From Haematobia irritans (taxonomy: Eukaryota; Arthropoda; Insecta; Diptera; Muscidae), in the NCBI RefSeq assembly GCF_050003625.1, contig NC_134397.1:265230070-265294069 (forward strand): DNA of 64,000 nucleotides. Reading direction: 5' to 3'. Below, one piece after another: positions 55,326-64,000 of this stretch. Position numbers and translations under genes: made by a program. Below the pieces are notes generated by a model. That model was not told the DNA's origin. It did not search any database and saw only the letters and a list, made by a program, of their open reading frames with translations. Position 1 is the stretch's first letter; every line of letters begins with the position of its first letter.

Positions 55326-56740
55326 TTTAATTAGGCCTTTCGATACGAACGATGATTAAATTAGTTTTCCTAGTTTGCCATTCTTTCATCCCTATGGAGG
55401 ACACCATTTCTCACCCAAAACGAGAGAGAACATAGTAAGTTGTGTGAGTTAAATTCCAATGGTGGCAATGTTTACACAGCCATCAAATATAGCATAAATT
55501 GCAATTGCTATTTTATAGGGGCTCATTGCATTGCCCGAGCATTGTTATTTAGTTGAGCTGTGATGTTGCATTTGATGGGGTTGTTAGCAAACGAAGTTGC
55601 TGTCGTAGCCACAAGGCAATCGATTGTTGCTGAGTGGAAAATAAAAATTGGCAAAATTCAGACAATTTCAATAATTGTTTCTCCATTGGCACTCGGCTGG
55701 CAGAGAAATACACCAGAACAAAAACAAAAAGCCCAAAAATTTATTTGGAAAAATCTTTCGAGGCTATTGTTCAATTGGTCGGCCGATGTAAGTTGCAATT
55801 TTTGTTTATTTTATTTGGAACCTCATCACTAAAAGTGCTAAGCGGCAAGCATTCAGTGAATGACTGCATCACAGCGTAGGTACTTGTTAAGGATTTACGA
55901 GCAATTTTTATCACTTTAAGAATCATTGACAAATCCAGGTCTCCAAACAATGCAAGACAACGCATAATAAGTTTCTTGGGTTCTTTTACTTTTATTCGAG
56001 GAGTTTTATTTCAATTCAGTTAAATCGTCCTTTGCTCCTCCTCTCATCACCAATTGTGGCATTATAATCATCAGCATCTTGATTTTACTCCTTTTTGTGG
56101 ACTCCAACTCCCGGAGAATAGGCCACTGACCAGTACAATAACCAATCGAATTCCAGAGGCCATTACATGGAACGCAGGATGCAAGAGACGACCAAGTGCA
56201 GTAGCTGCAAAGATTTATCATCAATGATCTGGACGAAGTAGCTTATTTTGTTTGGCATTTTATTTATTTGGTGCTGATGCTGAGTAGTTGGCGATGGCTA
56301 TTGCCTGGTCAGCTAGCTGGTGCAGTATGTTTATGGCCTCTGATAGTGTCCAGTCGTTGTGCATTCGTATGTGATGATTTCTTTCCAATTTATTTGGTGA
56401 CATATTGATTTTAAATTGATGATAGTCCCATCATGGTAATGACCATAAAATGCAATTCCCTTTGCTATTTATTTCTTTGTTCAGATCACACTCATATCAA
56501 TGTGGTATTGTAAGTGGGAAGCGATGGAATCCAATACGATTTCTAAACAAATTGAGGAATAAGTGCTATATATACATATATTGTATATTGGATATACTGT
56601 GCATTATCGTTTGCTTTTGGTATTTCCTTTGGGGCCTTTTTATGGCAATAGAGATTATAATTTTAAATGCCATATTTGTTTTCGGAAATCTTAGAGATGT
56701 GGTACGATGTAGGGGAAATGTATTACCAATTAAAAATTGT
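55326..56740. other. 1.4 kb without recognisable gene
   Basis: Does not recur in the window. Frames of 80-114 codons (55560-55832, 56450-56794) have no family motif. May be host intronic or intergenic DNA. Confidence 0.4.
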
Positions 56741-56744
56741 CAGC

Positions 56745-56870
56745 TAGCCACAGCAGTGCAATGGTTAGCGTGCTCACCTTTTAACGTTGGTTAATCTCTA
56801 CTGATTAATTCTGGTGAACTCTTGATAGGGCCTTACGTATTGTGACACAGCATTAAAATTGGGCTAAAAG
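56745..56870 (+). mobile_element. SINE fragment, diverged
   Basis: 'gccacagcagtgcaatggtt' followed by 'agcgtgctcacc' matches the A-box region. 'ggtgaactcttgatagggc' and 'gtattgtgacacagcatta' are weak matches to the 3' part. The centre is missing. Confidence 0.55.
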
Positions 56871-57054
56871 AAGGAAACAAAACGGCGAAGCTCCCCGGAT
56901 GTTACATTGGTCAGATGTGACCTTGTATTACAGACAATCTTGAAATAGTCAAGAACTTACAAGAACACCCGATTGCAATGATGAATGATATGGAGTCCCG
57001 TTAGGAGAACGTGTATGAAATTTGGCCAAGTTTACTGGAATCTATTTTCCTTTC

Positions 57055-57393
57055 CAAGGTTAGGTGGCAGCCCGATGTATCAGGCTCACTTAGACTATTC
57101 AGTCCATTGAGATACCACATTGGTGAACTTTTCTCTTATCACTGAGTGATGCCCGATTCCATGTTAAGCTCAATGACAAGGGACCTCCTTTTTATAGCCG
57201 AGTCCGAACGGCGTTCCACATTGCAGTGAAACCACTTAGAGAAGCTTTGAAACCCTCAGAAATGTCACCAGCATTACTGAGGTAGGATAATCCACCGCTG
57301 AAAACTTTTTGGTGTTCGGTTGAAGCAGGAATCGAACCCACGACCTTGTGTATGCAAGGCGGGCATGCTAACCATTGCACCACGGTGGCTCCC
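57055..57393 (-). mobile_element. tRNA-derived SINE, full length
   Basis: Best complete copy. Read on the minus strand: the head 'gggagccaccgtggtgcaat' with an A-box-like 'gtggtgcaatggttagcatg' (57364-57385) and a B-box 'gggttcgattcc' (57328-57339). These are followed by 'accaaaaagttttcagcgg', 'cctcagtaatgctggtgaca', 'gttcggactcggctataaaa', 'agtgataagagaaaagttc' and the end 'gggctgccacctaacctt'. The paired boxes at tRNA-like spacing support pol III transcription and tRNA ancestry. 339 bp. It would rely on a LINE for movement; which one is unknown. Confidence 0.9.
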
Positions 57394-57399
57394 TTTCCT

Positions 57400-59600
57400 T
57401 TCCGAAGAAAGACGAGTTTACCGAATGGCCCACGCTTGCTCAGGCTGGGGAAAGAATCTTCCGGGATATCTTGAAATGAGAGTGGAAAACATACATTCCA
57501 GCGGATTGGATTTCCTACATTCACCGAACTTCGGTTTGGCGACGTCACGATATCAAGTTTGAGGGATGAGATTGGGAGAAACAATGTCTGCAGTCTCTAG
57601 GATTTTGAGTCTCCATGAATCTGTAGCTTATAACGGAGAAAAACTGTGCAAGCAAGATATTCGATCTAAGACAATCTAGACTAGCCATGAGCTCATACTA
57701 AATCTTATTGCGATGATGATTGGTTTAGGGAATGACAAAGATTTCCAAAAGGAGGACGTTTATGAACTTTTGTCAAGTTATTTAGGAACTATTTTCCTTC
57801 CTATTACCAACGTTTACCCAGGATATCTTCATATTAGCATGTAGAAGATACATTCCAGTGGATTGGATTTCCAACATTCGTAGAACTTTCTTAAGGTGGC
57901 AATTAGGTTGGGTGGAAGAGATTTGGAGAAACAAAATGTGCCGCCAACTTCCATATGAAGGTATTAAGATTGGTATATAGAAGGAATGTGATTCGGTGGA
58001 AAATCTCCTTCGTTTCTCCAAGAACATCTGTGATAAATTGATAAAGATAATAGGGATATCTGGAATAGTTCGAACTCAAATCCAAGTGAATATGGTCAAC
58101 GATTCGGAATCTTTTATCCCCTCCCCCCCCAAAACGGATAGATACATCTATATGTCGCTTTTAGGAAAAATGAGCTTCAGTCTTCCTATGGAGTTTAATG
58201 AACGTTTAATCACACATACTGGAAAAATTTGGTGCAAGAATCTGGAATGTTGGACGTAAGCTTGGAATATCCGAAATCTCAAGTGGAAAACATACATTCC
58301 AGCGGATTGGATTTCCTACATTCACCGAACTTCTGTTTGGCGGCGTCAAGATATCAAGTTTGAGGGATGAGATTGGGAGAAACAATGTCTGCAGCCTCTA
58401 GGATTTTGAGTCTCGATGAATCTGTAGCTTATAACGGAGAAAAACTGTACAAGCAAGATATTCGATCTAAGACAATATAGACATGAGCTCGTACTAAATC
58501 TGATTGTTATGATGATTGGTTTAGGGAATGACATAGATTTCCGAAAGGAGGGCGTTTATGAACTTTTGTCAAGTTATTTAGGAACTATTTTCCTTCTTAT
58601 TACCAACGTTTTCCCAGAATATCTTCATATTAGCGTGTAGAAGATACATTCCAGTGGATTGGATTTCCAACATTCGTAGATCTTCCTTATGGTGGCAATT
58701 AGGTTGTTTTTGAGTCTGCCCAATAATATCAAGAAAAATGGTACAGGTATCTGGAAGATACTTATATTCCATCCAAGAGGCTATGGATGACGACCCGGAT
58801 TCTCCTGACTCCTAAATGGACGAATAACATCTTAATTGCGTTCCAAATTTTAATAAATTTCAGAGGTTAGGATTCCCGACCTTTATCCCAACTTCGATAT
58901 GGAGGTATTAAGATTGTTTGGATATTATTCGGAGGAAAATCCTCTTCTGACTTAAGAATTTTGAGTTTCGCCAAGAATATCTGTGATAAAGATAATAGGG
59001 ATATCTGGAATAGTTCGAACTGAAATCCAAGTGAATATGGTCAACGATTCGGAATCTTTTATCCCCTCCCCCCAAAACGGATAGATACATCTGTAAGTCG
59101 TTTAGTACACGCAAACTCTGAAATGCAATTCACTAAGCAGGCCTCAAGGTGGTAAATTAGGAGAAATGAGCTTCAGTCTTCGTATGGAGTTCGATGATCG
59201 TTTAATCACACATACTGGAAAAATTTGGTGCAAGTATGTGGAATGTTGGTCCTAAGCTTCTCAGGTCGAAGTTTTGGAATATCCCAAATCTCAAGTGGAA
59301 AGAAAACCTGTGTTCTTCGTTTAGTGCATAAACTCCGAAAGGCATTGCATGTCAGCAGTTGGGATTCCTGACAGTCAGCCGATCTTCCTTGCTGAGCTAT
59401 TAAGTTTGGCAGATGGCAGGAGGGATGAGCTGCAGAGAAAGTATCCATGTGAGGCCTTACATGTTTTGGGATAGACGGGATGATATTCGCAGAAAACCTC
59501 CAACGATTCTAGTATCCTGGGTGGTTTTCTCGACGGCTGAGGTAAGCTCTGTCTCCAGGGCCTCCGTCGGACCCACTTAACCTTTCGGAATAAGAACACA
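57400..59600. repeat. long tandem duplications (~800 and ~950 bp)
   Basis: 'gtggaaaacatacattccag' starts at 57482 and 58284, and the following ~430 bp ('gatgagattgggagaaacaa', 'caagcaagatattcgatcta', 'aaaggaggacgtttatgaac') are repeated nearly unchanged. Separately, 'atatctggaatagttcgaac' to 'gatagatacatctatatgtc' occurs at 58056 and 59004. Degenerate further units extend to about 59600 and reappear near 62270. No gene. Confidence 0.85.
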
Positions 59601-59604
59601 AGTG

Positions 59605-59854
59605 CACCCAGAGAAGGAATATGATCACCTCAAACATGTTTTAAGAGCAAAATGTTATTTTTGGGTGGTGACCATGTAACATGGTTTTCGCAACCATGTT
59701 ATTTTCTCGGAAATCATGTATCTGATTTCGGCAAGCAGGTTATATTTGACGAGAAAATAACATTTTAGTGACAAACATGTTACATGGTCACCATACAAAA
59801 ATAACATTTTGCTCTTGAAACATGTTTGAGGTGATCATATTCCTTCTCTGCGTG
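59605..59854 (+). mobile_element. foldback MITE 'CACCCAGAGAAGGAATATGA', copy 2
   Basis: Near-identical to 38291-38523 but with complete arms: 'atgatcacctcaaacatgtt' followed by 'ttaagagcaaaatg', mirrored by 'cattttgctcttgaaacatg' then 'tttgaggtgatcat'. 250 bp, no coding frame. Confidence 0.9.
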
Positions 59855-59989
59855 TGTGTATCTCTTTCGATTTAAATGTTAATGAATTCCGTTTTATTGA
59901 TGGAAACTATTTTACAATCCACTGATATATGACAGTCGCTCGACTATGATCAAGATCTCATGGGAACAGTTATTCGGGATGTCTTCGAT

Positions 59990-60790
59990 TTGTAGAAAAT
60001 CTTGAACTGGTACCTTCACTGAGATGAAGAAGGAATTCGGTTCGTAATTAATCGTCAGGTTGTAACTACTTCGATTCTTTGGTTGATTGATGACCACTAT
60101 TTGAAGAATAACGTTGATGACTATGTCGGTTTGATGATGATCGGTGGCGGATGAAAACGATTACACAATTAATGAGGGATTCGGTTCGTTGAGGGTCAGT
60201 AACATAGCAGAGAATGAAGTCTCTGGTCAATAGTGGGAGCCACCGTGGTGCAATGATTATCATGCCCGCCTTGCATACGCAAGGTCGTGGATTCGATTCC
60301 GGCTTCGACCGAATACCAAAAAGTTTTTCAGCGCACCTCAGTAATGCTGGTGTTTCAAAGCTTCTCTAAGTGTTTTCACGGCAATGTGGAATGCCGTTCG
60401 GACTCTATAAAAAGAAGGTCCCTTGTCATTGAGCTTAACTTGAAATAGGGCAGCACTCAGTGATAAGAGAGAAGTTTACTATTCAGTTCATCACAATGGA
60501 CTAAGTGAACCTGATACATCGGGCTTCCACCTAATCTAACCTAAACGGTCAGTAGTCATGAGTTTTCGGTTTACCGATCATTAACTACCGAAGTTAATGA
60601 GAAATTCGGTTCATTTACAATCGGTGGTGGAGGCGAATTTCGGTTCATCGTTAATCGGCAGTTGATAAGTGATGCGGTTCATGATGATTGGGAGTGGAGT
60701 GATCGGATCGAAAAAGTCGGTTCGTTGAAGCTCGGAGTGGATGAAATATTCGGTTCGACATTCGTTTAAATATAGATTGTTGATAAGAAG
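59990..60790 (+). repeat. degenerate 'AATTCGGTTCGT' repeat, split by a SINE
   Basis: Phrases 'gaattcggttcgtaatt', 'ggattcggttcgttgagg', 'gaaattcggttcattt', 'gaatttcggttcatcgttaa', 'gatgcggttcatgatg' recur every 40-70 bp on both sides of the SINE at 60235-60546. Confidence 0.7.
60235..60546 (+). mobile_element. tRNA-derived SINE, near full length
   Basis: Head 'gggagccaccgtggtgcaat', A-box-like 'gtggtgcaatgattatcatg' (60245-60264) and B box 'ggattcgattcc' (60289-60300). The body carries small deletions (the 'ggtggattatcc' and 'gacatttctgag' segments are missing), and it ends 'ccacctaatctaacctaaa'. Inserted into the AATTCGGTTCGT repeat. Confidence 0.9.
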
Positions 60791-60944
60791 TTCGTTGGCG
60801 GTTGGGAAGATGTGTATTCTTCGATTTGTAGGTGATTGGGAACTGCTGATCAAGCCTTCGATTTTTAAACGGTTGCTGGTGTCGTTACAGCTGATTTTCG
60901 TAGAAGCATTGTGTTATCAGCTACGTCATCGGCAGCATCGAATA

Positions 60945-62245
60945 TCTCTGTGGAGGAACAGTAGGCCAGAAGGTATCTGTGGTGGAACAGTAGGCCAGAA
61001 AGTCTCTGCGGGTGAATAGCAGGGCCGAAGGTTTCTGTGGGGAACAGTAGGCCCGAAGGTATCTGTGGGTGAACAGTAGACCCGAATGTCTCTGTGGTAG
61101 AGGTGTGCACGTGACACGAAATTGTCGTGACTCAGGAAAATTTTCGTGACTCACGCGTGAGTCACGCTCATGGCAACGGCGTGAGTGTGCGTGAGCGTGA
61201 TTAACAAACCAAAATGTCGTGCGTGAGCGTGAGTCACGAAAATATTTTCTTCGTGAGTGTGCGTGAGTAAAGATTTACGCTCACAAAAATAATCCTGCTC
61301 ACCAACATAAAACGCTTAAGAGTTAAATTCATTTACAATTTTAGTGACACCTGGGATGTTAAGAGTATAATAACGCTCTCGATTTTAATAATGCTCATGT
61401 TTTCAGACGCGCCGCTAAGGTAAATTACTCAAAAAATTGTTCGTGAGTCACGGTATTTTTCGTGAGTCACGACATTTTCGTGCGTGAGTGTGCGTGAATA
61501 CAAATTTTCTTTTCGTGAGTGTGCGTGAGCGTGAGTCCTACCAACCAATATCGTGCGTGAGAGTGCGTGAGTAAGATTTTTCTGTCGTGAGTGTGCGTGA
61601 GTAAAATATTACTCACGTGCACACCTCTACTCTGTGGGTGAACAGTATGACCAAAGGTCTCTGTGGTGGAACAGTAGAGCAAGGATATCTGTGAGTGAAC
61701 AGTAGGGCCGAAGGTCTCTGTGGAGGAACAATAGGTCCTAAGGTCTCTGTGGTGAAACAGTAGTGCCAAGGGTATCTGTGGGTGAGCAATAGGCCCGAAG
61801 GTCTTTGTGGTGGAAAAGTAGGGCTGAGGGTTTCTGTGGGAAAACAGTGGGATGATGATGTGGTGGAACAAAAAGCCCGAAAGTCTCTGTGGGGGAACAG
61901 TAGGGCCGAAGGTGTCTGTGGTGGAAAAGTAAGCCCGAAGGTTTCTGCGGGGAAACAGTGGGGCCGACGATGTCTGTGGTGGAGCGGTAAGTCCGAAGGT
62001 CTCTGTGGGGGAAAAGTAGACCCAAGGGTATCTGTGGGTGAACAGTAGGCCCGAAGGTATCTGTGGCGGAAAAGTAGATCCGAAGGTCTCTGTGGGTGAA
62101 CAGTAGACCCGAAGGTCTCGGTGGGTAAATAGTAGAGCCGAAGGTCTCTGTGGAGGAACAATAGTCCTTAAGGTCTCTGTGGGGGAACAGTAGGGACGAA
62201 GGTGTCTGTGTCGGAAAAGTATGTCCGGAGGTTTCTATGGAGATA
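60945..62245 (+). repeat. 29-bp minisatellite 'GTGAACAGTAGGCCCGAAGG'
   Basis: About 26 units of roughly 29 bp ('aacagtaggcccgaaggtat' followed by 'ctgtgggtg'), interrupted by the hAT-type element 61098-61629. Steps measured at 62045, 62074, 62103 and 62132 are exactly 29 bp. Because 29 is not a multiple of three, successive units run through all frames, and few stops occur on the minus strand; the two overlapping 182-codon frames there (61613-62161, 61738-62286) are therefore not genes. Confidence 0.9.
61098..61629 (-). mobile_element. nonautonomous hAT-type element, copy 2
   Basis: Reverse-oriented homologue of 15241-15832. Termini 'tagaggtgtgcacgtga' and 'cacgtgcacacctcta' are perfect inverted repeats here. 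Flanked by 'ctctgtgg' on both sides (61090-61097 and 61630-61637). Removing the element and one copy of the 8 bp restores an intact 29-bp minisatellite unit. 532 bp, no coding frame. Confidence 0.92.
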
Positions 62246-62566
62246 TGGAATAATCTGATCTCAGATCTATGGTCAACGATTCCCAATCTCCAAGCGGAAA
62301 GATGATTTCTTCATTTCGTTTGGTCTGCAAACTTCGAAAGATGATTCAATCCATCGAATCGGATTCCCGAAACTGGAAAAATTTCCCCACTTCAAGGATG
62401 GCAGATAGATTAACCCTTCCATTATCGATGTCCACTTAGAAGGACATTCGAAAAAGACACCAAATCCTATTTTCCCATTTAGTTTCGATTTATTTCTCGA
62501 TGTTATTTTAAAGTAGAGGCTTTAATCTAAATAAGCTATAAATATTTTCCATATTGGTGAGCACTA
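62246..62566. other. no gene recognised
   Basis: 'ggtcaacgattcccaatctc' near 62271 is a decayed piece of the 57.4-59.6 kb tandem unit. The rest, up to the Himar1 terminus, is not recognised. Confidence 0.4.
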
Positions 62567-63864
62567 ACAGGTTTGCTGATAAGTCCCCGGTCTGACACAT
62601 AGATGACGTAGCTAGTATTAAATGCATATTATTTTTATATAGTACCAACCTTCAAATGATTCGTGTCAAAATTTGACGTCTGTAAGTCAATTAGTTTGTG
62701 AGATAGAGCGTCCTTTGTGAAGCAACTTTTGTTATTGTAAAAAAATGGAAAAAAAGGAATTTCGTATTTTGATAAAATACTGTTTTCTGAAGGGAAAAAA
62801 TACGGTGGAAGCAAAAACTTGGCTTGATAATGAGTTTCCGGACTGTGCCCTAAGGAAATCAACAATAATTGATTGGTATGCAAAATTCAAGCGTTGTGAA
62901 ATGAGCACGGAGGACGGTGAACGGTGAACGCAGTGGACGCCCGAAAGAGGTGGTTACCGACGAAAACATCAAAAAAATCCACAAAATGATTTTGAATGAC
63001 CGTAAAATGAAGTTGATCGAGATAGCAGAGGCCTTAAAGATGTCAAAGGAACGTGTTGGTCATATCATTCATCAATATTTGGATATGCGGAAGCTCTGTG
63101 CATAATGGGTGCCGCGCGAGCTCACATCTAACCAAAAACAACAACGTGTTTATGATTCTGAGCGGTGTTTGCAGCTGTTAAATCGTAATACACCCGATTT
63201 TTTCCGTCGATATGTGACAATGAATGAAACATGGCTCCATCACTACACTTCTGAGTCCAATCGACAGTCGGCTGAGTGGACAGCGACCGGTGAACCGTCT
63301 CCGAAGCGTGGAATGACTCAAAAGTCCGCTGGCAAAGTAATGGCCTCTGTTTTTTGGGATGCGCATGAATTAATTTTTTATCGATTATCTTGAGAAGGAA
63401 AAAAAACCATCAACAGTGACTATTATATGGCGTTATTGGAGCGTTTGAAGGTCGAAATCGCGGCAAAACGGCCACATATGAAGAAGAAAAAAGTGTTGTT
63501 CCACCAAGACAAGGCACCGTGCCACAAGTCATTGAGAACGATGGCAAAAATTCATGAATTGGGCTTCGAATTGCTTCCTCACCTACCGTATTCTCCAGAT
63601 CTGGCCCCCAGCGACTTTTTCTTGTTCTTAGACCTCAAAAGGATGCTCGCAGGGAAAAAATTTGGCTGCAATGAAGAGGTGATCGCCGAAACTGAGGCCT
63701 ATTTTGAGGCAAAACAGAAGGAGTACTACCAAAATGGTATCAAAAAATTGGAAGGTCGTTATAATCGTTGTATCGCTCTTGAAGGGAACTATGTTGAATA
63801 ATAAAAACGAATTTTGACAAAAAAATGTGTTTTTCTTTGTTAGACCGGGGACTTATCAACCTGT
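62567..63864 (+). mobile_element. Himar1-type mariner, full length, inactive
   Basis: Both termini are present: left 'acaggtttgctgataagtcc' followed by 'ccggtct', right its complement ending 'gacttatcaacctgt'. TA flanks both ends (62565-62566, 63865-63866). The 1298-bp length is close to the 1.29 kb of Himar1. Confidence 0.95.
62745..63801 (+). pseudogene. Himar1: Himar1-type mariner transposase pseudogene, copy 2
   Basis: Start ATG 62745 (MEKKEFRILIKYC), the natural N terminus. The helix-turn-helix region 'STIIDWYAKFKRCEMST' is present, then a 7-bp tandem duplication ('ggtgaac' twice, near 62917-62930) shifts the frame. 'RSGRPKEVVTDENIKK' to 'DMRKLCA' follows, then TAA (63103-63105) in place of a lysine codon. 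The frame resumes in 'PRELTSNQKQQ' and 'VTMNETWLHH': the first catalytic aspartate is changed to asparagine. After 'VFWDAHE' there is a shift near 63365-63410 (extra A residues in 'ggaaaaaaaacc'). 'FHQDKAPCHK' and 'SPDLAPSDFFLF' keep the other two aspartates. It ends 'ALEGNYVE' at 63801. Dead in four independent ways. Confidence 0.95.
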
Positions 63865-63866
63865 TA

Positions 63867-64000
63867 AATACATTTTTATACACTTCTTTAACAATGAACG
63901 ATAAATACGAACATTTGAGAACATTTTTCTACTGTATGTTTCTAGTAAATGGACATTCATAAAAAAAGCTATAGTTGATACTGCTTCCGGTTCTTTTTTG
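63867..64000. other. no feature recognised
   Basis: 134 bp of AT-rich flanking sequence up to the window edge. Confidence 0.4.

Noticed and set aside
57328..57385. Genuine tRNA gene
   Set aside because: A- and B-box-like sequences are present but no clean cloverleaf or anticodon stem could be drawn, and the same sequence heads a dispersed ~340-bp SINE.
61613..62286. Two overlapping 182-codon minus-strand frames rich in 'TETFG' and 'PQRPS'
   Set aside because: Translation of the 29-bp minisatellite in successive frames; no start context or domain.

Overview
The window reads as a repeat-dense, AT-rich stretch of a higher-fly genome, most likely a calyptrate and probably a muscid (Haematobia or Stomoxys would fit). 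This is inference. It rests on two Himar1-type (irritans subfamily) mariner copies, many DINE-1/INE-1-like elements sharing the 'AAAGTATATATATTCT' block and the '(T)CCGTCTGTC' track I know from fly DINE elements, and abundant fly-type MITEs and minisatellites. Mariners move horizontally, so they alone do not fix the host. I found no host exon I could defend. The stretch could be intergenic, a very large intron, or near heterochromatin.

Layout. 1-11.6 kb: stacked DINE-like elements, SINE copies, a foldback-like element carrying a 260-bp-arm hairpin, a DD34D mariner remnant and a DD41D (rosa-type) mariner remnant. 11.6-17.9 kb: non-repetitive DNA, then a degenerate repeat field split by a 2.1-kb TIR element, itself hosting a DINE fragment and a hAT MITE with a perfect 8-bp target duplication; a second hAT-like element lies at 17.3-17.8 kb. 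18-30 kb: DINE-like elements of three sequence types (A, B, C), several abutting, around about 2.5 kb without recognisable genes. 30-39.4 kb: non-repetitive DNA, a fused B/C/A DINE cluster and MITEs. 39.5-41.3 kb: a large A-type DINE. 43.8-48.5 kb: a nearly complete CR1-like LINE (PHD-finger ORF1; endonuclease plus reverse transcriptase ORF2) on the minus strand inside TTCCTG-rich DNA. 48.5-53.5 kb: SINE, a deleted Himar1 copy, MITE relatives and DNA with no repeat recognised. 53.7-62.2 kb: tandem repeats (a 656-bp higher-order unit, an ~800-bp duplicated unit, a 29-bp minisatellite) hosting SINEs, a foldback MITE and the second hAT MITE. 62.6-63.9 kb: a full-length but inactivated Himar1 copy.

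How it works together: autonomous element remnants (LINE, mariners) sit among nonautonomous families (tRNA-derived SINE, DINE-like, hAT, MITEs) that would depend on enzymes encoded elsewhere. Two points stand out. The three DINE-like families all carry internal tandem arrays of the same 153-bp period. The 7.2-7.8 kb inverted repeat would make a long, nearly perfect double-stranded RNA if transcribed. Most long open frames here are by-products of tandem repeats and are not genes. Family names are from memory of motifs; no database search was possible.
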